Notes: generated by a model from the sequence alone, not told the origin. A stretch of 5,420 nt of DNA from Chitinophagaceae bacterium UBA4857 (GCA_002399735.1 DHEF01000026.1:56175-61594); one strand, 5' to 3'. Shown: positions 1-5,253, counted from the first letter of the stretch. Made by a program: numbers and translations.

Positions 1-1
1 T

Positions 2-58
2 GAAAATGTGCTAATGAGGTTTTTAGAGAAAGTAGGAAACTTACATTATGGTGAGTAG
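2..58 (+). CDS. possible C-terminal tail of an upstream gene (partial)
   Basis: The frame starting at base 2 is open from the window edge to a TAG at 56-58. It encodes 18 residues, ENVLMRFLEKVGNLHYGE, which look like an ordinary amphipathic protein C-terminus. Its stop lies inside the first bases of the repeat-like unit that starts near 48, so the last few residues may be supplied by the repeat. The opposite strand is also open over this short stretch, so this is a weak call. Nothing can be said about function. Confidence 0.3.
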   Translation, partial: ENVLMRFLEKVGNLHYGE

Positions 59-191
59 AATTACTGGACTTACCGCCTATAAATCGGGCGCACCTTGCGC
101 AATGCTGAGTAATGTTACAGGTGCACAAGAGTGCGACGCAACCAAACTCCCCTTTAGGGGCTGGGGGCATAGTAGCAATGCAGTTGATAAC
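48..191. repeat. hairpin-rich intergenic repeat-like unit, left copy
   Basis: This unit is more GC-rich than its surroundings and is packed with short inverted repeats: GCGC/GCGC (88-91, 97-100), GTAA/TTAC (110-119), GCAC/GTGC (123-126, 131-134 region) and CCCCT/AGGGG (149-160). Its right end, 170-191, recurs in inverted orientation at 5336-5357 with 21 of 22 bases identical, which marks it as part of a dispersed family. A 64-codon frame (48-242) crosses it, but the frame has no ribosome-binding signal and its composition follows the hairpins, so I treat it as non-coding. I recall similar units with a CCCCTTTAGGGG hairpin in Bacteroidota intergenic DNA, but that is memory, not a search. The outer boundary at 48 is approximate. 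Confidence 0.55.
149..160. repeat. CCCCTTTAGGGG hairpin
   Basis: This is a 5-bp GC-rich stem (CCCCT with AGGGG) around a TT loop, followed by CTGGGGGC. It reads the same way on both strands and could act as a small transcriptional stop for the upstream gene. No T-run follows on the plus strand, so a structural role within the repeat is at least as likely. Confidence 0.45.
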
Positions 192-248
192 AAAAAAATA
201 CGTACCCATTTACATTTATTCTGTATTAAATATTTAAACTAAACAATT

Positions 249-932
249 ATGTCAAAGTTATTTTTTTCGACCATTATTTTAGCAGTTACCATGTTATTTG
301 TACAATGCCAAAAAGAAGGTGGTGTTACCGGACCTGAAGGGCCCAAAGGTGAGCAAGGCGATAAAGGTGATAAGGGCGACAAAGGCGCTACAGGCAACGC
401 CAATGTTAAAGTAGATACTTTTAGAATAACCAATACGCAATGGCTTTATAATAGTAATTATATATTTGACCATTTACCCAACGGATGGACCTGGGCAACA
501 TCCAAATACTATGACAGATCATTTACGGCTATAAGTCAAGATGTGTTAAATACAGGAATGGTACTTTGTTATATGACTCCATCACTGGCCTTTAATTCAA
601 ACAACTGGTTGCCTCTTCCATATACCATGATGCATGGTAGCAGTAATTATTTTTACAATTTTGCCGGGGAAACATCGCAAGGTAAAATAAGACTACATTA
701 TTTTTACACGGCCAATACCCAAGGTGCAACCATCCCTAATGTTCGTGACGCAGTTATTGCCACACATAAATTTAAAATAGTTGCTATTACCGGAGCTATT
801 TCATCGGGTAGAATGATGAATAGTGGCCGTAGCGAAAAACAGTTTCCGTTAAAAGGAAAAAACTATACGGAAACGGAATTGAAAGCGATGCCATATAATG
901 AAGTTTGCTCCTTGCTTGACATTGCACCTTAA
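249..932 (+). CDS. collagen-like lipoprotein, secreted
   Basis: This 227-residue protein is predicted to be exported and lipid-anchored. A short basic start (MSK), a hydrophobic stretch at residues 4-18 and Cys20 form a signal peptide with a relaxed lipobox, FVQC; Gln just before the Cys is unusual. Residues 25-51 are nine Gly-X-Y triplets (GVT GPE GPK GEQ GDK GDK GDK GAT GNA), a short collagen-like stalk rich in GDK. The remaining ~175 residues are a polar, aromatic-rich domain with no motif I can assign; it ends in a segment with MPYNEVCSLL. Bacteroidota encode many proteins of the form lipobox, short GXY stalk ending in GNANV, then a variable domain, and this fits that pattern. The ATG at 249 is chosen because the signal peptide starts there; the leader is A-rich without a Shine-Dalgarno sequence. 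The gene stands alone, with 149 bp to the next one. The surface role, perhaps adhesion or matrix binding, is inference. Confidence 0.85.
   Translation: MSKLFFSTIILAVTMLFVQCQKEGGVTGPEGPKGEQGDKGDKGDKGATGNANVKVDTFRITNTQWLYNSNYIFDHLPNGWTWATSKYYDRSFTAISQDVLNTGMVLCYMTPSLAFNSNNWLPLPYTMMHGSSNYFYNFAGETSQGKIRLHYFYTANTQGATIPNVRDAVIATHKFKIVAITGAISSGRMMNSGRSEKQFPLKGKNYTETELKAMPYNEVCSLLDIAP
321..401 (+). repeat. collagen-like Gly-X-Y triplet tract in the lipoprotein
   Basis: Nine consecutive 9-bp units encode Gly-X-Y. The central three GDK units are near-identical at the DNA level (GGYGAYAAR), so slippage could expand or shrink the tract in steps of 9 bp without changing the frame. Confidence 0.85.
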
Positions 933-1081
933 CCATGAATAAAACATGTAAATACTGTCAGCCATTTTACAGTTGACAACTTTTATATGTTTAGATAACT
1001 TAGTTAGACTTGATATAGTGCTTGGAAAAACTTTGTATTACATTAACTAAATAACCGAAATTTACGCAAAGCAAACTACAT

Positions 1082-1804
1082 ATGTTAAAAGCAGCCATTT
1101 TAGATGACGAAGTAAGAGGCAGTAAATTATTAGAACAAAAGCTTAATATTTTTGAAGAAGAATTACAGGTAGTTGGTGTATTTAATAACCCGGTTAAAGC
1201 TTTGGATGCCATTTGTGAATTAAATATTGATGTACTTTTTCTGGATGTTGAAATGCCTGAAATGAATGGCTTTCAGTTTCTGGAAAAACTGGGTACTTTT
1301 ACTTTTGATATTATTTTTACTACTGCATATGATAGTTATACTTTAGAAGCATTACGTTTAAGTGCTGTTGATTACCTGCTTAAACCAGTAGATAATGATG
1401 AATTGCAAACTGCTATTACCCGTTTAAGAAAAAGAGTGAGTGAGAAAAGTACATTTAAAGCAAACAAACCTCAAAAAAATGTAAGTACCAGGCTGCCACT
1501 ACCTACAGCCGAAGGTGTGTACATTGTAGACAAGAATAATATTATTCGTGTTGAAGCCATGAGTAATTACAGTGTGTTTATGTTAAGCGATAATAAAAAA
1601 ATTGTTGTATCGAAAACGCTGAAAGAATATGAAGCATCATTAGACGATGAACGTTTTATGCGCATTAACAGATCGGTTATTATTAATTTAGATTTTGTAA
1701 TAAAATACCGCAAAGGTGATGGTGGCACATTAGAATTATCTGACGGAACTGAGATAGAAGTATCGCCGCAAAAAAAAGATATTCTATTACAACGATTGTT
1801 TTAA
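1082..1804 (+). CDS. LytTR-family two-component response regulator
   Basis: This is a full-length 240-residue response regulator of the AlgR/AgrA/LytR type, a cytoplasmic DNA-binding transcription factor. The receiver domain (about 1-120) has the acidic pocket D8-D9, the phospho-acceptor D55 in FLDVEMP, the switch threonine in FTTAYD (80-85) and the K101-P102 pair. A linker at about 121-138 leads to a LytTR domain (about 138-240), which includes FMRINRSVIINLDFV (192-206) and the closing SDGTEIEVSPQKK segment. Two usual LytTR residues differ: the His of the RxHRS motif is Asn196, and the usual SRRRK near the end is SPQKK. Such regulators are normally encoded beside a sensor histidine kinase, but none is present here, so the partner is unknown. 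No convincing promoter is visible; AAACTTTG at 1028-1035 resembles a -7 element, but its upstream TTG is too close. The start has an A-rich leader. Confidence 0.93.
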   Translation: MLKAAILDDEVRGSKLLEQKLNIFEEELQVVGVFNNPVKALDAICELNIDVLFLDVEMPEMNGFQFLEKLGTFTFDIIFTTAYDSYTLEALRLSAVDYLLKPVDNDELQTAITRLRKRVSEKSTFKANKPQKNVSTRLPLPTAEGVYIVDKNNIIRVEAMSNYSVFMLSDNKKIVVSKTLKEYEASLDDERFMRINRSVIINLDFVIKYRKGDGGTLELSDGTEIEVSPQKKDILLQRLF

Positions 1805-2074
1805 TCATTTACCTTTTCCAATAGTTCTTGTTCATTTATTCATTATGAATGGAAAGAAATTTCAACTATCCTTTTCTACATTATTAGCAAGCATTCATAC
1901 GTCAATACTACAACGTTTAATTACGATTAACTGCATGTACAACTACTCTCATTAAAAAAAAATTAGATTAATCCATTTATTTTTGCTAATATGAGTTGTC
2001 AATAATTATTGTTACTGTGTGGAGCCCAAGAAAGCCCAGCCCCAATAATTTTCCTTCACACAATAGCCTACAAT
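1805..2074. other. intergenic stretch without a supported gene
   Basis: These 270 bp are strongly AT-rich. They contain a weak ATTCA/TGAAT inverted repeat near 1838-1850 without a T-run, and a candidate -7 promoter element at 1978-1985. No open frame with a credible start was found. A TTG-initiated extension of the downstream gene back to 2009 is possible but not favoured. Confidence 0.5.
1978..1985 (+). promoter_or_regulatory. candidate -7 promoter element for the 87-residue gene
   Basis: TATTTTTG matches the Bacteroidota TAnnTTTG consensus exactly. No TTTG or TTG lies at the expected distance upstream, where the sequence is A-rich, so this is half a promoter. Use of it would give a leader of about 85-90 nt before the ATG at 2075. 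Confidence 0.35.
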
Positions 2075-2338
2075 ATGGAAGCTGTTTTCACACGAGAACA
2101 AAAAAAGATTCTCATTAATAATCTCATTCAGGAAATATCTACAAACAGCGAAGAATTAAAGCAAGCATTGGAAGATAGGGATATTTTGCTTTTCAGATCA
2201 TTTCGCTTAGCAAATCCCCACTTATTTGTTAGTGAACGTTCAGATGAACCCATTTGTATTGACTCATTAAAAGATGAGTTTAAAGATTACCTGTTGACAC
2301 TTTCACGTATGGGATTTTTAACTTACTACCTCGATTAG
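2075..2338 (+). CDS. small hypothetical protein, 87 residues
   Basis: I do not recognise this protein. It is acidic and mostly helical in appearance: MEAVFTREQKKILINNLIQEI begins an amphipathic helix, then comes a charged stretch (NSEELKQALEDRD). The C-terminal half contains SLKDEFKDYLLTLSRMGFLTYYLD, which also reads as a helix. There is no signal peptide, no membrane segment and only one cysteine (C61). The ATG at 2075 is preferred over an in-frame TTG at 2009, because the 22 residues added by the TTG are unlike the rest (Cys- and Pro-containing). Codon use looks genuine and the frame ends just before a hairpin-rich convergent region. A protein-protein interaction or regulatory role is possible but unsupported. 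Confidence 0.65.
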   Translation: MEAVFTREQKKILINNLIQEISTNSEELKQALEDRDILLFRSFRLANPHLFVSERSDEPICIDSLKDEFKDYLLTLSRMGFLTYYLD

Positions 2339-2360
2339 TTAAATTGTAAGTTATTGATTG

Positions 2361-2402
2361 ATAGTAATTAAATTTTATTCATAGCAGATATGCTATTACT
2401 AT
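2361..2402. terminator. nested hairpins after the 87-residue gene
   Basis: An outer inverted repeat, ATAGTAAT (2361-2368) with ATTACTAT (2395-2402), encloses an inner hairpin, ATAGCA-GATA-TGCTAT (2381-2396). The two overlap by two bases, so they would compete. They lie 23 bp beyond the stop codon of the plus-strand gene. The stems are AT-rich and no long T-run follows, so a terminator role is only likely by position. Confidence 0.35.
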
Positions 2403-2419
2403 GCGTAACAGTTATACGC
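2403..2419. terminator. small hairpin between convergent genes
   Basis: GCGTA (2403-2407) pairs with TACGC (2415-2419) around a 7-nt loop, directly after the nested hairpins. It may help stop transcription from either side. No T-run is visible. Confidence 0.3.
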
Positions 2420-2435
2420 TGATTTATTTAATGTA

Positions 2436-2455
2436 TAACACCATAATCGGTGTTA
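2436..2455 (-). terminator. probable terminator hairpin at the end of the minus-strand operon
   Basis: A perfect 7-bp stem, TAACACC (2436-2442) with GGTGTTA (2449-2455), has a 6-nt loop. On the minus strand its first bases are the stop codon of the methyltransferase gene, so the hairpin begins at the end of translation. The sequence after it is AT-rich but lacks a clean U-tract, so termination may be weak. Confidence 0.45.
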
Positions 2456-3229
2456 GCATTTCTTATTGCCATACAACAGCAATCTTTTAAAAGCATAGAT
2501 AGCAGGAAATTTTTTATAGGCTTTTTTAATGCTGTTTTTATACGCCGCAACAAAAATTTTCTGTTCATCTTGAGTCAAGCGTTCTATGTATGGTATTAAT
2601 GCCGACCCTGCAATAAAATCAAATAACTGATCCGGCGTATCTGCTATAATCGGATAAACCTTTTGTACAATCTCTATATTTTTTAATCCATGGTCAAACA
2701 TTAATGCTGCATATGCATCAATTGTCAACATGGGCGTTTCTCTTTTCCACCCTTTCAAATAATCAACAAAAGGTTTTTCCTGCACTAATTCTACTAATAA
2801 TTTATTCAGGAGGTTTTCATTTTGTACCGGCATTTGTACAGCCAATTGTCCGTTATTACTCAATAAAGAAATTAATTTCGGAAATAATTCGGAATGATTA
2901 TCTGACCATTGTAAAGCGGCATTGCTCAATATTAAATCCCATTTCTGGTTGGGTTCTTCCGCTATAAAATCTTCAACCGCTTTTTGTTTAAAATGAAGTT
3001 TAGCATGTTCATAACCCCTACTCTTTTCTAACATTTCCGGCGATGGATCAATGCCAGTAAAATTAGTTTCACTAAATTTTTCCGATAAAATACTGGTTTG
3101 TTCACCAGTGCCACAACCAATATCGACTGCATTTTTTAAACCTTCACCGGCAATCATAGCCATCAAATCAAAAAAAGGTTGATACCTGATATTTTTAAAC
3201 TGGTTATATACATCCGGATTCCAGGGCAT
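2453..3229 (-). CDS. tam: trans-aconitate 2-methyltransferase-like SAM-dependent methyltransferase
   Basis: This 258-residue soluble class I methyltransferase has the usual length of the Tam family. It opens with WNPDVYNQF and has the SAM-binding motif I VDIGCGTGE (35-43). The acidic ribose-binding position is D61 in GIDPSPEML (59-67), followed by NAALQW (103-108) and a conserved LFPKLISLL...GQLAVQMP segment (115-134). This order matches what I recall of Escherichia coli Tam, which methylates trans-aconitate, a by-product that inhibits the citric acid cycle enzyme aconitase. Substrate is inferred from family resemblance and could differ. The gene lies 54 bp after the AAA ATPase on the same strand with no good promoter in the gap, so it probably belongs to the same transcript. 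Aconitase carries an oxidant-labile Fe-S cluster, which would make a link with a redox operon sensible, but that is inference. Confidence 0.85.
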   Translation of the reverse strand: MPWNPDVYNQFKNIRYQPFFDLMAMIAGEGLKNAVDIGCGTGEQTSILSEKFSETNFTGIDPSPEMLEKSRGYEHAKLHFKQKAVEDFIAEEPNQKWDLILSNAALQWSDNHSELFPKLISLLSNNGQLAVQMPVQNENLLNKLLVELVQEKPFVDYLKGWKRETPMLTIDAYAALMFDHGLKNIEIVQKVYPIIADTPDQLFDFIAGSALIPYIERLTQDEQKIFVAAYKNSIKKAYKKFPAIYAFKRLLLYGNKKC

Positions 3230-3283
3230 AGTTTGTTATTTATTTGAAGGTATAGATTGAATGTATAATAACTGTAGCAGCAA

Positions 3284-4009
3284 TTACACAATCACCTTCT
3301 GCTCTTCTTTAGCTTCTAATTCACTAATTAAGGCAGATTTTATAAGTGTAAAACTGTGGTCTTTTGCTTCGGCAAATGATATATTGTATTTACGTTCAAT
3401 GTTTTGAAATTGTTGGGGAAATCGGGCTAACAAACTATTGTAATACGCATCTAATGTTTTAATGCCCGGCATTTTAAAACTAATACGTAATTGAAAACGC
3501 CGGGTTAATGCCGGATCTATAATTTCCGGGTGATTGGTTGCACATAATAATAGTGACTTTTCAGGATAATAATCTATTAGCTGTATTAAAGTATTTACCA
3601 ATCTGCGCATTTCACCCACATCCTTATCATCGTTACCCCGGGCTTTTCCAATCTGATCAAATTCATCTAAAAACAAAACGGCTTTTTCCCTGGCGGCTTT
3701 ATCAAAAACCTGTTTTAGGTTTTGCGATGTTTCTCCTATTCTTGCACTCACTACATTACTTAAATTAAGTATGAGTATATTTTTGCCCAATGCACCGGCA
3801 ATGGCTTTAGCCGTCATGGTTTTACCACAGCCCGAGCTACCTTCCAGTAAAATTTTATTATTAACAGGCAGTCCGTATTTAGTCAATTCCTGAATATAAT
3901 TATGTTCTTTAATTAACTGTACAAATTGTTGTTTATTGGTTTCATCCAAAAAAACATCGTTTAACAATACTTTTTCTACATCATGTATTAGCAGGTCAAA
4001 TATGTTCAT
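3284..4009 (-). CDS. single-domain AAA+ ATPase
   Basis: This 241-residue cytoplasmic ATPase has one AAA+ module. Walker A is GSSGCGKT (57-64), the pore-side segment is around SARIGETSQNL (88-98), Walker B is VLFLDEFD (111-118) with D115/E116, and sensor 1 is N159 in CATNHPE. Likely arginine fingers are R170-R171 in ALTRRF. All catalytic positions are present, so it should hydrolyse ATP and probably form a ring that remodels a protein. The GET-NL, DEFD, GEMRRLVN and TNHPE motifs resemble the classical FtsH/Cdc48-like clade of stand-alone bacterial AAA proteins, some of which I recall next to subtilisin-like proteases. No protease domain or protease gene is in this window, and the N-terminal adaptor region is short (~50 residues before Walker A). 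It starts 16 bp after the MarR stop, consistent with one operon. The substrate is unknown. Confidence 0.88.
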   Translation of the reverse strand: MNIFDLLIHDVEKVLLNDVFLDETNKQQFVQLIKEHNYIQELTKYGLPVNNKILLEGSSGCGKTMTAKAIAGALGKNILILNLSNVVSARIGETSQNLKQVFDKAAREKAVLFLDEFDQIGKARGNDDKDVGEMRRLVNTLIQLIDYYPEKSLLLCATNHPEIIDPALTRRFQLRISFKMPGIKTLDAYYNSLLARFPQQFQNIERKYNISFAEAKDHSFTLIKSALISELEAKEEQKVIV

Positions 4010-4025
4010 CCTTTTTATTTAAGCA

Positions 4026-4637
4026 TTACATCAGTTCGAATTCCGGACAATCAACCCGTAAATTGGTGCTATGCAAAGTTTGGTTAAGCAGATTACAAAA
4101 ATGTTTTGTACCCTTATCTGTTACCTGATAATGCCTGCAACTTAAACACATTCGCTGAATGGTAATTACTTCTGCTTTATTCAGGTATTTAATAATATTC
4201 AACAAACTTACATGTAAATCTTCTTTTTCATCAGCATGTAATTTTTCAATAGGGCTACGAATTTCCTTGGTAAAAAATGAAGTTTTACCGGCAATATCTT
4301 TTCCCTTTTTAGTAAGGTTAATAATATAACTTCTGGTATCGTGTTGCTCGTATTCTTTTGTAATCAGGCCTTTTAGCTCCAGGGTTTTTATCGTATCGCT
4401 AATCGTCGCTTTTGTCATATTAAATTCCGCAGCCAGATAGCTTACTTTCCTTTTTTCATCGCTGTGGTGCAATAAAAAAATTAACACCTGTACCTGAATA
4501 GGTGTTAATGCAAACTCCTTGCTTTGCTCCCATAACAAAACACGGAAAGCCTGCGAAATCCTTTCCAGCGAAGCCACAATTTTGCTTTCAATGTTTTGGT
4601 TCTGGTAACCTAAGTCAAAATCCGATTTATCCATCAT
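4026..4637 (-). CDS. MarR-family transcriptional regulator with four-cysteine C-terminal tail
   Basis: This 203-residue dimeric winged-helix regulator is longer than the usual ~150 residues of MarR proteins. The core (about 18-155) has the scaffold helix LTPIQVQVLIFLLHH, the recognition helix region AAEFNMTKATISDTIKTLELKGLI (69-92, key residues T75, S80, L86) and the wing with D100-R102 before YIINLT. The extra C-terminus carries C164-x2-C167-x13-C181-x15-C197 within RMCLSCRHY, HFCNLL and LRVDCPEFE. Four spaced cysteines suggest a Zn or Fe-S site or a disulfide switch. The gene follows the DUF2024 stop with no gap (TAAATGATG), so the two are translationally coupled; a second ATG at 4634 is an equally good start. 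Two matching palindromes upstream of this operon and of the thioredoxin-like gene are its probable operators, giving autoregulation. Confidence 0.9.
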   Translation of the reverse strand: MMDKSDFDLGYQNQNIESKIVASLERISQAFRVLLWEQSKEFALTPIQVQVLIFLLHHSDEKRKVSYLAAEFNMTKATISDTIKTLELKGLITKEYEQHDTRSYIINLTKKGKDIAGKTSFFTKEIRSPIEKLHADEKEDLHVSLLNIIKYLNKAEVITIQRMCLSCRHYQVTDKGTKHFCNLLNQTLHSTNLRVDCPEFELM

Positions 4638-4904
4638 TTAATTATCGCAATTTTCCATTTCATAAATGAAATAACCTTTCTGTTTTATTTCACTTTCCCA
4701 CTGGGTGTTTGCTGTTTCAATATGGCAAAACTTACACTCTTTTACATCAAGTGGTTGTCCTTGCTCATTTTTTGTAGTAAGGTATTCCCGGCCATAACTG
4801 TAAATCTGTTTTGCATCTTTTACTACTGTGGGTGCAATAATATCAAAGTGCATGACTGTTCCATCTTTTTTTGTTACATACGTATCCCAAACGGCTACCT
4901 GCAT
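4638..4904 (-). CDS. DUF2024 family protein
   Basis: This 88-residue small soluble protein has no signal peptide. It opens with MQVAVWDTYVTKKDG and contains HFDIIAP, IYSYGREYL, KECKFCHIE and closes with GYFIYEMENC, the pattern I recall for DUF2024 (a family of unknown function common in Bacteroidota and Proteobacteria). C57-x2-C60-H61 plus C86 could form a metal site or a redox-active pair; whether they are conserved across the family should be checked. It is the first gene of the operon, with its promoter and operator about 30-70 bp upstream, and its stop codon abuts the ATG of the MarR gene. Its co-transcription with a cysteine-tailed regulator suggests a role in thiol or metal stress. No biochemical activity can be assigned. 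Confidence 0.85.
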   Translation of the reverse strand: MQVAVWDTYVTKKDGTVMHFDIIAPTVVKDAKQIYSYGREYLTTKNEQGQPLDVKECKFCHIETANTQWESEIKQKGYFIYEMENCDN

Positions 4905-4935
4905 TTTTATTTATTTTAGTTTTAAAATAATAAAT

Positions 4936-4970
4936 GCTCCACAAAGTTAGCTATCCTAACTTTGTGGAGC
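4936..4970 (-). promoter_or_regulatory. large palindrome: probable MarR operator (site 1) and terminator of the thioredoxin-like gene
   Basis: Two perfect 15-bp arms (GCTCCACAAAGTTAG at 4936-4950 and its complement at 4956-4970) flank a 5-nt centre, CTATC. The inner part reads AGTTAGGATAGCTAACT on the minus strand and recurs at the second site (5256-5280). On the minus strand the hairpin starts 7 nt after the stop of the thioredoxin-like gene and is followed by an AU-rich tract, ATTTATTATTTT, as in an intrinsic terminator. It also covers the -7 element and spacer of the DUF2024 promoter. Binding by the MarR protein is inferred from sharing and position. Confidence 0.75.
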
Positions 4971-4973
4971 AAA
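4942..4973 (-). promoter_or_regulatory. promoter of the DUF2024-MarR-AAA operon
   Basis: On the minus strand TTTG (4973-4970) and TAACTTTG (4949-4942) are separated by 20 bp, an exact fit to the Bacteroidota TTTG-N19-21-TAnnTTTG promoter. Transcription should begin near 4935-4938, giving a leader of about 30 nt before the ATG at 4904. The -7 element lies inside the operator palindrome, so a bound repressor would block it. Confidence 0.75.
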
Positions 4974-4977
4974 TTTT

Positions 4978-5211
4978 TTAAGCTTTTACATCGGCCATGG
5001 AAGCTCCAAAATTTATGTGTAATACATTACCATTGGGCGTTACAAGTGCCGGAACAGATTTGACGCCGGCTTCTTCTGCCTCAGCAATTCTACTACGCTC
5101 ATCGCCAATATGTACTACCTCTACATTTTCAGCGCCAACTAGATTTACGATGTCGTGTTCTGCACTTACACAAACAGGACAGCCTGCATGATAAAAAATT
5201 GATTTTGACAT
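4978..5211 (-). CDS. small thioredoxin-like protein with CPVC active site
   Basis: This 77-residue protein has a compact thioredoxin/glutaredoxin fold, cytoplasmic because it has no signal peptide. It starts MSKSIFYHAGCPVC; C11 and C14 form the CxxC redox pair at the N-terminus of the first helix. P54 in KSVPALV is the expected cis-proline, followed by the strands TPNGNVLHINFG. It probably reduces or exchanges disulfides in a partner; no partner is named by the sequence. The ATG at 5211 is chosen. An in-frame GTG at 5253 would add 14 residues, but that GTG overlaps the -7 promoter element and would lie at or before the transcription start. The gene is single, ends 7 bp before the shared palindrome and carries its own operator copy upstream. 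It is more GC-rich than its neighbours. Confidence 0.88.
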   Translation of the reverse strand: MSKSIFYHAGCPVCVSAEHDIVNLVGAENVEVVHIGDERSRIAEAEEAGVKSVPALVTPNGNVLHINFGASMADVKA

Positions 5212-5232
5212 TTTTACTTGAATTAATTTGTT

Positions 5233-5253
5233 GTGTGGCAAGATTGCCGACAC
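5233..5253. promoter_or_regulatory. inverted repeat in the thioredoxin-like gene leader
   Basis: GTGT-GGCA (5233-5240) pairs with TGCC-(G)-ACAC (5245-5253) around an AGAT loop, with one bulged base. It lies just downstream of the -7 element, around the expected transcription start. It could be a second DNA-binding site or a partial leader hairpin. Function is not shown. Confidence 0.35.

Noticed and set aside
239..433. Minus-strand 64-codon frame opposite the lipoprotein
   Set aside because: Its Pro/Ser/Leu triplet pattern is the antisense image of the collagen-like repeat.
1000..1050. TTAGTTA/TAACTAA inverted repeat upstream of the response regulator as a third MarR operator
   Set aside because: The arms are 37 bp apart and the GGATA centre is missing; in AT-rich DNA a 7-bp match of this kind is expected by chance.
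1000..1212. Minus-strand 70-codon frame over the start of the response regulator
   Set aside because: It overlaps a well-supported gene, has no recognisable domain and only reflects its antisense.
2009..2074. TTG start extending the 87-residue protein
   Set aside because: The added 22 residues look unlike the rest of the protein, and the ATG at 2075 is a stronger start.
2704..3768. Plus-strand frames at 2704-2967 and 3538-3768
   Set aside because: Both lie opposite the methyltransferase and AAA ATPase genes, whose motifs are intact; neither has a recognisable domain.
4722..5191. Plus-strand frames at 4722-4919 and 4997-5191
   Set aside because: They are antisense to the DUF2024 and thioredoxin-like genes and have no supporting features.
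5212..5253. GTG start extending the thioredoxin-like protein by 14 residues
   Set aside because: The GTG overlaps the exact -7 promoter element, so it would not be inside the transcript; the ATG at 5211 gives the usual start for a CPVC protein of this type.
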